Source of the DNA: DASUAS01 sp963809795
GTDB taxonomy: Bacteria > Actinomycetota > Acidimicrobiia > IMCC26256 > DASPTH01
Assembly: GCA_963809795.1 (NCBI GenBank)
Contig: CAWELN010000025.1
Coordinates: 62,001-126,000, forward strand
Length of the DNA: 64,000 nucleotides
Direction of reading: 5' to 3'
The position numbers were made by a program, and so were the translations under genes. The notes below the pieces were generated by a model, which was not told where the DNA came from, did not search any database, and worked only from the letters and a program-made list of their open reading frames with translations. This document shows, piece after piece, positions 33,389 through 41,167 of this stretch (its first letter is position 1; each line of letters opens with the position of its first letter).

Positions 33389-35350
33389 GTGACCGTGCGG
33401 GACAAGCCCTGGTTGATGCGGACGTACTCCGGGCATTCGTCCGCGCGCGCGTCCAACGAGCTCTACCGGTCCAACCTGGCCCGGGGTCAGACCGGCCTCT
33501 CGGTCGCGTTCGACCTGCCCACCCAGACGGGGTACGACGCCGACCACCCCCTCGCGGCGGGCGAGGTCGGGAAGGTCGGCGTCCCGGTTCCGTACCTCGG
33601 CGCCCTGCGGACGCTGTTCGAGGGCATCCCGCTCGACGAGATGAACACGTCGATGACCATCAACGCGACTGCGATGTGGCTCTTCGGCATGTACGTCGCG
33701 CTCGCCGAGGAGCGCGGCGTCGACCCGGCGCGGTTGGCGGGCACCACGCAGAACGACATCGTGAAGGAGTACCTGTCGCGCGGCACCTACATCTTCGGCC
33801 CCGAACCGTCGCGCCGGCTCACCGTCGACCTCGTGTGCCACGCGGTGCGTCACGTGCCGAAGTGGAACCCGATCAACGTCTGCTCGTACCACCTGCAGGA
33901 AGCCGGCGCCACGCCGGTCGAGGAAGTCGCGTACGCGCTCGCCACCGCGATCGACGTGCTCGACGCGGTGCGCGAGTCGGGCCAGGTGAGCGACGAGGAA
34001 TTTCCCGAGGTCGTCGGGCGCATCTCGTTCTTCGTGAACGCGGGCATCCGCTTCGTCGAGGAGATGTGCAAGCTGCGCGCCTTCGGCGTGCTGTGGGACC
34101 GAATCACGGCCGAGCGCTACGGCGTGAGCGACGACAAGCTCCGCCGCTTCCGCTACGGCGTGCAGGTGAACTCGCTCGGGCTCACAGAGGCGCAGCCGGA
34201 GAACAACGTGCAACGCATCGTGCTGGAGACGCTCGGGGTCACCCTGTCGAAAGGCGCCCGCGCCCGCGCGGTGCAGCTCCCCGCGTGGAACGAGGCGCTG
34301 GGGCTGCCGCGGCCATGGGACCAGCAGTGGTCGCTGCGGATCCAGCAGGTCCTCGCGTTCGAGACCGACCTGCTCGAGTACGACGACATCTTCGCGGGGT
34401 CGCACGTCGTCGAGGCCACGACCGCCGAGCTCGCGGAGCTGGCGGAGGTCGAGCTGGCGTGGGTGCTCGACGGCGGCGGGGCGTTCGCCATGATCGACGC
34501 CATGAAGCAGCGACTGGTGCAGAGCAACGCCGAGCGGGTGCGCCGCATCGAATCGGGCGAGATCACCGTCGTGGGAGTCAACCAATTCGTCGAATCCGCC
34601 GATTCACCTCTCGTGGAGTCGCTGGACGGAGAGAGCACCATCCTGGTGGTCGACGAGGAGGTCGAGCGGGAGCAGCTCGCGCTCCTGGAAGAGTGGCGCG
34701 CCGCCCGTGACGCCGACGCCGTCGCCCGCGCCCTCGACGCGGTGCGCGAGACCGCACGCGGCACCGACAACCTCACGCCGGCGACGATCGAGCTGGCACG
34801 TGCCGGCGGCACCGTGGGCGAGTGGGCCGGAGCGCTCCGCGACGTGTTCGGCGAGTACCGCGCCCCCACCGGGGTCGGTGGTGTGCGGGCGCCGGTGGGC
34901 GAGGCGATGGTCGCGGCTCGTGCGCGGGTCGGCGCGCGCGCCCAGGCGCTCGGCCGTCCGATCCGGATCCTGGTCGGCAAGCCGGGGCTCGACGGCCACT
35001 CCAACGGTGCCGAGCAGATCGCGGTCGCGGCGCGCGACGCGGGCATGGAGGTCGTCTACCAGGGCATCCGGCTGACGCCCGAGCAGATCGCGGCCGCCGC
35101 ACGCGACGAAGACGTCGACCTGGTCGGCCTCTCCGTGCTCTCCGGATCGCACCGCAAGCTCGTACCCGAGACGTTGGCGCATCTCCGGGCCAATGGCGTC
35201 GACGCACCCGTCGTCGTCGGCGGCATCATCCCCGAAGCCGACCGCGACGCGCTCCTCGCCGCCGGGGTGGCCCGCGTCTACACGCCGAAGGACTTCCGGG
35301 TGAGCGACATCGTCGCCGAGCTGGCCGAGCTGGTGACCGTTCCCTCGTGA
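33389..35350 (+). CDS. Ethylmalonyl-CoA mutase (coenzyme B12-dependent)
   Basis: The protein carries the whole mutase in one chain: a substrate barrel (RTYSGHSSARASNELYRSNL, TGLSVAFDLPTQTGYDADHP, TTQNDIVKEYLSRGTYIF, NVCSYHLQEAGATPVEEVAY) and a C-terminal B12 domain with GKPGLDGHSNGAEQI (DxHxxG). The sequence follows ethylmalonyl-CoA mutase (MeaA/Ecm) closely rather than methylmalonyl-CoA mutase (for example RDKPWLMRTYSG and PRPWDQQWSLRIQQ). It converts ethylmalonyl-CoA to methylsuccinyl-CoA. The GTG at 33389 follows GGTGGGGGAG and gives 653 aa. The stop overlaps the next start (TGATG). Ccr, which supplies the substrate precursor, is encoded at 43780-45123. Confidence 0.9.
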   Translation: MTVRDKPWLMRTYSGHSSARASNELYRSNLARGQTGLSVAFDLPTQTGYDADHPLAAGEVGKVGVPVPYLGALRTLFEGIPLDEMNTSMTINATAMWLFGMYVALAEERGVDPARLAGTTQNDIVKEYLSRGTYIFGPEPSRRLTVDLVCHAVRHVPKWNPINVCSYHLQEAGATPVEEVAYALATAIDVLDAVRESGQVSDEEFPEVVGRISFFVNAGIRFVEEMCKLRAFGVLWDRITAERYGVSDDKLRRFRYGVQVNSLGLTEAQPENNVQRIVLETLGVTLSKGARARAVQLPAWNEALGLPRPWDQQWSLRIQQVLAFETDLLEYDDIFAGSHVVEATTAELAELAEVELAWVLDGGGAFAMIDAMKQRLVQSNAERVRRIESGEITVVGVNQFVESADSPLVESLDGESTILVVDEEVEREQLALLEEWRAARDADAVARALDAVRETARGTDNLTPATIELARAGGTVGEWAGALRDVFGEYRAPTGVGGVRAPVGEAMVAARARVGARAQALGRPIRILVGKPGLDGHSNGAEQIAVAARDAGMEVVYQGIRLTPEQIAAAARDEDVDLVGLSVLSGSHRKLVPETLAHLRANGVDAPVVVGGIIPEADRDALLAAGVARVYTPKDFRVSDIVAELAELVTVPS

Positions 35351-36165
35351 TGCAGGCACCGACGCAGGGCAACGACCACCGCGGCGTCGCCGCGTGCGCG
35401 GTGCTGGCCGTGGTCGCGGTCATCCTCGGGATCACCGCGGTCGTCGCCGACGAAGCGACGCTCGGGCTCGCCGCGGCGGTGGTGGGCGTCGCCGCTGCCG
35501 GCGTCGGCGCGCTCGTCGACGTCCGCCGCAGCCGCGCCGAGGACTCGCTCTGGGAGGCGCGGTCGCAGGCCCGTCGCCTGCGCCGGCAGCTGGAGACGTT
35601 GCAGGTCGCGGTGGCCGAGGAGCATCGGCTGGCGTCCGCACGGGCGGCGCAGGTCGAGCTCCCCGAGGGGACCGACACCGCCGACTGGGAGATCGACCCG
35701 GTGTCGGGACTGATCCGCGAGCGTCACCTCCCCGTCCTGCTCCAGCAGGTGGTGGCCGCCGCCCGGCGCAAGGTGCTACCGGTGTCGGTCGTGTTCTGGG
35801 AGCTCGACGGCCTGGAGACGGCGCCGCTCGAGGTGCGAGAGCAGGCACTCACCGCCCTCGGCGCGGTGGCGTGGCGGACCCTGCGCGAGAGCGACACCGT
35901 GTTCCGGCTGGGCGACGCCGTCGCGGTCGCGGTCCTCGTCGACACCGCCGAGCCCGGCGCGCGGATGGTCGCCGATCGGGTGCGGGAGGCGCTGCGCGCC
36001 AGCCCGGTGGGCGACTCGCTGACCGCGTCGGCCGGCATCGCCTGCTACCCCAGTCACGCGCTCGATGCGGCCGAGCTCGTCGCCCGCGCCGGTCATGCGC
36101 TCGAGCAGGCGCGCGAAGCCGGGCACGCGCGCGACTACATCGCGGTCGCCGACCAGGGAGCCTGA
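35350..36165 (+). CDS. Membrane protein with degenerate GGDEF domain
   Basis: Two membrane helices (ACAVLAVVAVILGITAVVA, LAAAVVGVAAAGVGALVDV) are followed by a coiled coil (EARSQARRLRRQLETLQVAV) and a C-terminal domain with the GGDEF fold (VSVVFWELDGLETAPLEVRE, TVFRLGDAVAVAVLVDT, LTASAGIACYPSHALDAAEL). The catalytic GG(D/E)EF is replaced by LGDAVA, so diguanylate cyclase activity is unlikely. It may be a sensor or scaffold. The start overlaps the mutase stop by one base, so it is co-translated with acyl-CoA genes. The 3' end converges on the acyl-CoA synthetase gene with a 1-nt gap. Confidence 0.7.
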   Translation: MQAPTQGNDHRGVAACAVLAVVAVILGITAVVADEATLGLAAAVVGVAAAGVGALVDVRRSRAEDSLWEARSQARRLRRQLETLQVAVAEEHRLASARAAQVELPEGTDTADWEIDPVSGLIRERHLPVLLQQVVAAARRKVLPVSVVFWELDGLETAPLEVREQALTALGAVAWRTLRESDTVFRLGDAVAVAVLVDTAEPGARMVADRVREALRASPVGDSLTASAGIACYPSHALDAAELVARAGHALEQAREAGHARDYIAVADQGA

Positions 36166-36166
36166 G

Positions 36167-37948
36167 CTACTCGCGGTAGAAGGCCGCGATCTCGTTCGCG
36201 TACTTGGCCGCGATGCCGCGGCGCTTCAGCTTCATCGTCGGAGTGAGCTCCTCGGAGTCGGGCAGCCACTCGTGCGGGAGCACGGTGAACGCGCGCACTG
36301 CCTCCGCGTGGGAGAAGCGCTCGTTGGCGACGTCGACCTCGCGCGCGACCTCCGCCCGGACCACCGGGTCCTCCGCCAGCTCGGCCAGCGTCGAGCCGGT
36401 CGCACCGTGGCCGAGCGCCCACGCGGGCGCGACGTCGGGATCGAGCACGAGCAGCGCGGCGATGAAGGGCTCACCGTCGCCCACGACGCACGCCTGGCCG
36501 ATGAGCGGTTGTGCCTTCAGCGCGGCCTCGACGTTCGCCGGTGACACGTTCTTGCCGCCCGCGGTGATGATGAGCTCCTTCTTGCGGTCGACGATGCGCA
36601 GGTAGCCCTCGCCGTCCAGCGTGCCGATGTCGCCGGTGTGGAGCCAGCCGTCGGCGTCGAGCGCCTCCGCGGTGCGCTCGGGATCGTCGAGGTACCCGCG
36701 GAAGACGTTGCCGCCGCGGCCGAGCACCTCGCCGTCGTCGGCGAGCCGCAGCTCCATGCCGGGGATGGCGCGCCCCACGGTGCCCGGCTTCACCCGCACC
36801 GGGTCCCACGTCATCGGCCCCGTCGACTCGGACAGGCCGTACAGCTCCGACAGCGGCACCCCGGCGCTGCGGAAGAACTGGAGCACCTCGACGGGGATGG
36901 GCGCGGCCGCGGTCACCGCGATCCGCAGCTCGTCGAGCCCGAGCAGCTGCCGGGCCGGCCGCAGCGACTCGGCGTCGACGCGTTCGTACTCCGCGGTCAG
37001 TTGCACGGACAGCGCCTCACCGCGCGCGCGATGCTCCGCGACCCGCGCGCCGACCTCGAGCGCCTGCGCGAACACCTCGGCGCGACCGGCATCGGCGGCG
37101 AGCACGGCCTGCACCGCGCTGTGGATCTTCTCGAACGTGCGCGGCACACCGAAGAGGATCTGCGGTCGCGTCTCGGCGAGCAGCGCGCCGAGGAGACGGA
37201 TGTCGGCGCACGTCGTCACTTCGTAGGCGAACGCGATCCCGCCGTAGTGGGTGGTGATGCGCTCGGCGATGTGGGCCATCGGGAGGTACGACACGATGCG
37301 TGAGCGGTCGAGCGCGAAGCCGAGTGCCGCGCGGAGGCTGTCGACCGTCCAGCAGATGTTGTGGTGATCGAGCATCACGCCCTTGGGCGGTCCCGTGGTG
37401 CCCGACGTGTAGATGATCGTGGCGAGGTCGTCGGGCGCGGCGGTGGCGGCCGCCCGCTCGAGGTCGAGGGGCGCGCCGGCGAGCAGGTCGTCCCACTGCT
37501 CGACACCGGGATGGTCGACGGGTTCGATGACGACGACGTGACGCAGGCCGGGCAGGTCGGCCCGCGCCTCGAGGATCCGGGCCAGGTACCCGGCGTCCTC
37601 CACGATGGCCACCGACGCCCGGGCGTGGCCGGCGAGGTACCGGATCTGGTCCGGCGACGACGAGTTGTAGATCGAGATCGGCGTCGCCCCCAGCAGCAGG
37701 ACCCCCATGTCGGCGACGTGGAACTCGGGCCGGTTGCCGATGAGCATCACGACCCGGTCCCCGTGGGCCACGCCCAGCGCCCCGAGGGCCGCGGCGAGCC
37801 GGGTGGCCCGGTCGGCGTACTCGCCGAAGGTCAGCTGGCGGAATTCGTCGCCGGCCTTCTCGCGGATCGCCACCTCGCCGGCCCACTGGTCGACGGTGGC
37901 GAGGAACCGGGCCGGGATCGTGTCTTCCACGGGCGTCACGTTATCCAC
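36167..37948 (-). CDS. Long-chain acyl-CoA synthetase (AMP-forming, FadD15-like)
   Basis: The enzyme activates a fatty acid with ATP and CoA. The ATP motif is TIIYTSGTTGPPKGVML. LSELYGLSESTGPMTWDP, DGWLHTGDIGTLDGEGYLRI and VDRKKELIITAGGKNVSPANV (motif parts) complete the ANL signature, and the catalytic Lys is in PTMKLKRRGIA. Length is 593 aa, as for the group that resembles mycobacterial FadD15. Three in-frame GTG codons (37948, 37939, 37930) are possible starts and no ribosome site is seen. The substrate chain length is not known. Confidence 0.9.
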   Translation of the reverse strand: MDNVTPVEDTIPARFLATVDQWAGEVAIREKAGDEFRQLTFGEYADRATRLAAALGALGVAHGDRVVMLIGNRPEFHVADMGVLLLGATPISIYNSSSPDQIRYLAGHARASVAIVEDAGYLARILEARADLPGLRHVVVIEPVDHPGVEQWDDLLAGAPLDLERAAATAAPDDLATIIYTSGTTGPPKGVMLDHHNICWTVDSLRAALGFALDRSRIVSYLPMAHIAERITTHYGGIAFAYEVTTCADIRLLGALLAETRPQILFGVPRTFEKIHSAVQAVLAADAGRAEVFAQALEVGARVAEHRARGEALSVQLTAEYERVDAESLRPARQLLGLDELRIAVTAAAPIPVEVLQFFRSAGVPLSELYGLSESTGPMTWDPVRVKPGTVGRAIPGMELRLADDGEVLGRGGNVFRGYLDDPERTAEALDADGWLHTGDIGTLDGEGYLRIVDRKKELIITAGGKNVSPANVEAALKAQPLIGQACVVGDGEPFIAALLVLDPDVAPAWALGHGATGSTLAELAEDPVVRAEVAREVDVANERFSHAEAVRAFTVLPHEWLPDSEELTPTMKLKRRGIAAKYANEIAAFYRE

Positions 37949-38017
37949 AAGTGGAGGTGGAGAACTGGCCTGCGTGGGTGGAAAACCTCGCGGAGATGGG
38001 GAATACTGGCGGGCAGC

Positions 38018-38115
38018 TCGTCCCGAGGAGATCGTTGGGGCGCCGCCACCGTGCGGGCTTCTCTACGCCGACTCTCCTCGGGACGAACTCTCGTGCGGGC
38101 TCAACAATCCCGCAC
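38018..38115 (+). promoter_or_regulatory. Structured leader upstream of the peptidoglycan hydrolase
   Basis: A perfect 14-bp inverted repeat (TCGTCCCGAGGAGA at 38018-38031 and TCTCCTCGGGACGA at 38073-38086) encloses 41 nt with inner pairing potential. A second hairpin GTGCGGG / CCCGCAC (38093-38115) follows. The direct repeat GTGCGGGCT occurs at 38051 and 38093. The element ends 20 nt before the hydrolase start. Cell-wall hydrolase genes of actinobacteria often have RNA-based control (ydaO), but the ydaO core was not recognised here. Confidence 0.55.
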
Positions 38116-38134
38116 CCCCCGCCGATAGACGGGC

Positions 38135-39349
38135 ATGCAGTTGCGCCGCGCACTCGTCGCGGGTGCGCTGGTCACTGCTTTCCTCGTCCCGGCCACCGCG
38201 GGATTCGCCCAGGAGTCGCCGTCGACCACCACCTCGTCGACGACCACCACCACGTCGACGACCACCACCACCACGACCACCACCCCGCCGTCCACGAGCG
38301 CGCCCGGCTCGACGACGCCGAAGCCCGATCCCGACGCCTTCGCCGCCCTGGCCAACCAGGTCAGCCAGAACCAGGCGATGCTCACGCAGCTCACCGCCCA
38401 GGTCGCGGCGGCCACCCAGAAGCTGGCCGCGCTCGGCGCCGAGATCGACGCCACGCAGCAGAAGCTCGACGCCACCCGCGCCGAGATGGAACGGCTCAGG
38501 CAGATCGTGCGCGACCGCGCCGCGTACATGTACCAGCACGCCGACACGCCGAGCACCGCGGTGGTCGACATCCAGCACGTCGTCGACATCTCGGCAGGCA
38601 AGAAGTACGCGGAGTCGGCGACCCAGACCGACGGCACGAGGATCAGCGACCTCGCGCGAGCGTCCGCACAGCTCGACCAGCACCGCGCGGAGCTGGAGAA
38701 CGCGCGCGCGCAGCAGGAACAGGAGAAGGCTCGGCTCGACGAGGCGACGGCCGCGCTCGAGGCGTTGACCGCGCACCAGAAGAAGTTGCTCGACCAGGCC
38801 GGCGCGGTGCCGGTGATGGGCGACGCCGAGCTCACCGCGGCCGAGATCACCGCGTGGTTCGAGGCGCGCGGCGCGAAGTACCGGCTCGCCGGTGGCATGC
38901 CGATCGGCGACCTCGTGCAGATCTACATGGACGAGGGCAAGGCCGAGCACGTCCGCCCGGAGCTCGCCTTCGCCCAGTCGATCATCGAAACCGGCTCGTT
39001 CGGCAACGCCCTCGACAACAACTACGCCGGCATCGGCGCCTGCGACAGCTGCCAGGGCGAACCCGCGTTCCCCACCCCGCGCGACGGGGTCCGGGGCCAG
39101 ATCCAGCTGCTGCGCAACTACGCCGACCCGGCCTCACGGGCGGCGAACCTGGCCAACCCGCCGTCGCCCACGATCTACGGCAGCGATCCGGTGCGCGCCG
39201 CGCAGTCCTACGACACCTTCTTCGCCAAGGGCCGCACCCCGACGTGGAACGTCATGGGCAACGGCAACTGGGCCACCGACCCGGGGTACGCGCAGAAGGT
39301 GCTCACGGTGTACTTCCAGATGGTGAGCTACGCCGCGAAGCACAGCTGA
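38135..39349 (+). CDS. Secreted peptidoglycan hydrolase with coiled coil and glucosaminidase-like domain
   Basis: A signal peptide (RRALVAGALVTAFLVPATAG) is followed by a Ser/Thr-rich linker (about 25-65), a long coiled coil (about 70-220, for example QLTAQVAAATQKLAALGAEI and LENARAQQEQEKARLDEATA) and a lysozyme-like/glucosaminidase domain (about 245-404: YMDEGKAEHVRPELAFAQSI, IETGSFGNALDNNYAGIG, RDGVRGQIQLLRNYADP). The Glu in IIETGSF is the likely catalytic acid. The coiled coil resembles that of FtsEX- or Rip-type regulators of cell-wall hydrolases. Length is 404 aa. A structured leader precedes the gene. It probably cuts glycan strands during growth or division (inference). Confidence 0.8.
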   Translation: MQLRRALVAGALVTAFLVPATAGFAQESPSTTTSSTTTTTSTTTTTTTTTPPSTSAPGSTTPKPDPDAFAALANQVSQNQAMLTQLTAQVAAATQKLAALGAEIDATQQKLDATRAEMERLRQIVRDRAAYMYQHADTPSTAVVDIQHVVDISAGKKYAESATQTDGTRISDLARASAQLDQHRAELENARAQQEQEKARLDEATAALEALTAHQKKLLDQAGAVPVMGDAELTAAEITAWFEARGAKYRLAGGMPIGDLVQIYMDEGKAEHVRPELAFAQSIIETGSFGNALDNNYAGIGACDSCQGEPAFPTPRDGVRGQIQLLRNYADPASRAANLANPPSPTIYGSDPVRAAQSYDTFFAKGRTPTWNVMGNGNWATDPGYAQKVLTVYFQMVSYAAKHS

Positions 39350-39352
39350 CCG

Positions 39353-39760
39353 TCATCGGCGCCGACGGCTGCCTCCCGGCCGAAGCTGCTGACGCAGTCG
39401 CGCACGTGGACGACGGGGTGGGGTGACACTGTTGGAGTCGCGTGGCGACGTGCGCCCGAACACCCGGTGACCGCCGATCGCGTGGGGCAGGGCGTCGCGG
39501 CCGTGCTGGGTGAGGGCGTAGAGGCGGCGGCGCGGGCGGCCGTTCGCGGTGGCGATGTCCTGGTCCTCCCACCAGCGGTCGACGAGGCCGAGCTCGGTCA
39601 GCCGGCGCAACGACCGGTACACGGTGATCTTCGGGACCCGCAGGCGATCGGCGAGCTGCAGCCCGTAGAACGACGCCTCGCCGGACCGGTGCCGGCGCGA
39701 GCCCTCGGAGAGGACGCGGGCGTCGAGCTCGAAGACGTACCCCGGCCTCGGCTTCGCCAT
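39353..39760 (-). CDS. PadR-family transcriptional regulator
   Basis: The N-terminal winged helix fits PadR: YVFELDARVLSEGSRRHRSG, SFYGLQLADRLRVPKITVYR, SLRRLTELGLVDRWWED and RPRRRLYALTQHGRDAL. The C-terminal dimerisation helix of PadR proteins is replaced by a basic, low-complexity tail (RRPRARLRQQLRPGGSRRRR) that may be out of the original frame, so the 3' end could be altered. An ATG with GGGAGG upstream starts the 135-aa frame. The gene converges on the hydrolase gene with 3 nt between stops. No target is obvious. Confidence 0.7.
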   Translation of the reverse strand: MAKPRPGYVFELDARVLSEGSRRHRSGEASFYGLQLADRLRVPKITVYRSLRRLTELGLVDRWWEDQDIATANGRPRRRLYALTQHGRDALPHAIGGHRVFGRTSPRDSNSVTPPRRPRARLRQQLRPGGSRRRR

Positions 39761-39843
39761 GACGCCCTCCCGAAGATTCCGTCGCGTTGTTCGCTCCTAG
39801 GAACCGATAAGACGACGGAATTCTCGAGGTGTCTCGGGCTCGC

Positions 39844-40940
39844 TCAAAAGAGCTGGGTGAAGCAGCGGTCGTCGATGGTGCCGAGCACGAGGTCGCGATA
39901 GATGCCCTGGATCATGGTGCGTCCGAGCTCCGACCACTCCCGCGCCGCCGGCGCGGCCACGCGGCGCATCACCTGCGTGTAGCCCCCCTCGTAGACGCGG
40001 TACTCGGCCCACGCGCCGGGATAGTCCTTGGTGCAGGCCACCTCGACGCAGGGCACCTCGCGCGCCCGCGGGTCGCGCACCACGTGGTTGCTGTGGGTGT
40101 GGCCGCTGAGGTAGCCGACGATGTTCTCGCGCCGGGCGATGAGCGCGAGCAGCGCCTCGTGGTCGGCAGGCGACAGGCCGTAGTTCGGATCCGGGTTGAA
40201 GCTCGGATGGTGCGCGAACACGAGCACCGGGTCGGGGGTCCCGGCGGCCAGCTCGTCGAGCCAGGCGCGCTGCGCGAGCGGCAGCACGCCACCGACGTGC
40301 CCCGGCATCGTCGTGTCGAGCACCGCGAGCATCACTCCCTCGAGCCGGACCGCGTACGGCGCGTCGCATCGCGCCAGCTGCGGGTCGCGGATGGCGTCGT
40401 GGTTCCCGCGGACGTGGTGCATCCGCGCGCCGAGCCGCCCGTAGCAGGCGCGGAACGCGTCGTACTGCTCCTCGCGCCCGGAGTCGGTGAGGTCGCCCTT
40501 GACCACGACCGCGTCGGGGTCGAGGGCCAGCATCTCGTCGACGACGGCGCCGTTCATGACCTCCGGATACGGGCGGGCGCCGGGCGCGCTGCGCAGGATG
40601 GGGCCGATGGCGTCGGTCGCGGGGTCGCCGGTGCGGCCGCACTCCGTCTCGCCGAAGTGCACGTCGTTGGCGGTCGCGAGGGTGGCGAGGAGCCGCCCCG
40701 CAGGCTGCACCAACGTGCGCACCCGGGCCGGGAGCCAGCGGTCGGCCGGCGTGCCGTCGACCCGAGCGGGTACTCGGTGTCGGCGGCGAGACCGGTGACC
40801 CGGGCGGTGTGGTGCGGCCCGGTGGTCACCACCTCGGCGTCGCCGACGCGCGTGCGCACCTCGGCACCCGGCTCGGTGGTGAACGTCACCACCACTTCGT
40901 CGGGGCCCACGCTCATGAGCTCGGCGTGGGCCACCGCCAT
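39844..40940 (-). CDS. Calcineurin-like metallophosphoesterase, frameshifted near the N terminus
   Basis: The main frame has the metallophosphoesterase motifs DVHFGE, VVVKGDLTDSG, HHVRGNHDAI, VFAHHPSF and GYLSGHTHSNH. The N-terminal ~55 residues (MAVAHAELMSVGPDEVVVTF, ...AADTEYPLG) read as an Fn3-like domain in another frame. Adding one base in CCC at 40761-40763 joins them as YPLGVDGTPADRW. The start is the ATG at 40940, 3 nt after the accE stop, which places it last in the accD-accE operon. Substrates may be phosphodiesters such as cAMP or phosphoproteins; this is not resolvable from sequence. Confidence 0.75.
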
Positions 40941-40942
40941 GG

Positions 40943-41167
40943 TCAGGCGCGACTGCGGCGGCCGATGCGACCGGACAGTCGCCACGGGCCCCGCTGCAGG
41001 CCCGCGCGGTGGGACCGCAGGCGGGCGGCGCGCACCCATTCGTGCAGCGTGTCGTCGCCGCCGTCGTCACTGACGACCGGCGGCTCGAGCGAGGCGATGG
41101 CGGCCAGGATGGCGGCGATCTCCTCGGGGGTCGCGTCCGGCGACACCGAGCGGAGGCGGGCGGACAC
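40943..41167 (-). CDS. accE: Acyl-CoA carboxylase epsilon subunit
   Basis: Small actinobacterial subunit (74 aa) that stabilises the alpha-beta carboxylase complex. It has the conserved DATPEEIAAILAAIASLE segment and the C-terminal W...R...GPWRLSGRIG region. The GTG start overlaps the accD stop (TAGTG), showing translational coupling and supporting the assignment despite the short length. Confidence 0.85.
   Translation of the reverse strand: MSARLRSVSPDATPEEIAAILAAIASLEPPVVSDDGGDDTLHEWVRAARLRSHRAGLQRGPWRLSGRIGRRSRA

Noticed and set aside
37941..37949. Perfect DnaA box (TTATCCACA)
   Set aside because: It is a single copy overlapping the start codons of the acyl-CoA synthetase gene (GTG GAT AAC), with no second box, AT-rich element or dnaA/dnaN nearby. 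A chance match is most likely.
38018..38115. ydaO (c-di-AMP) riboswitch
   Set aside because: The conserved core segments of that riboswitch could not be found, and only the gene context fits.
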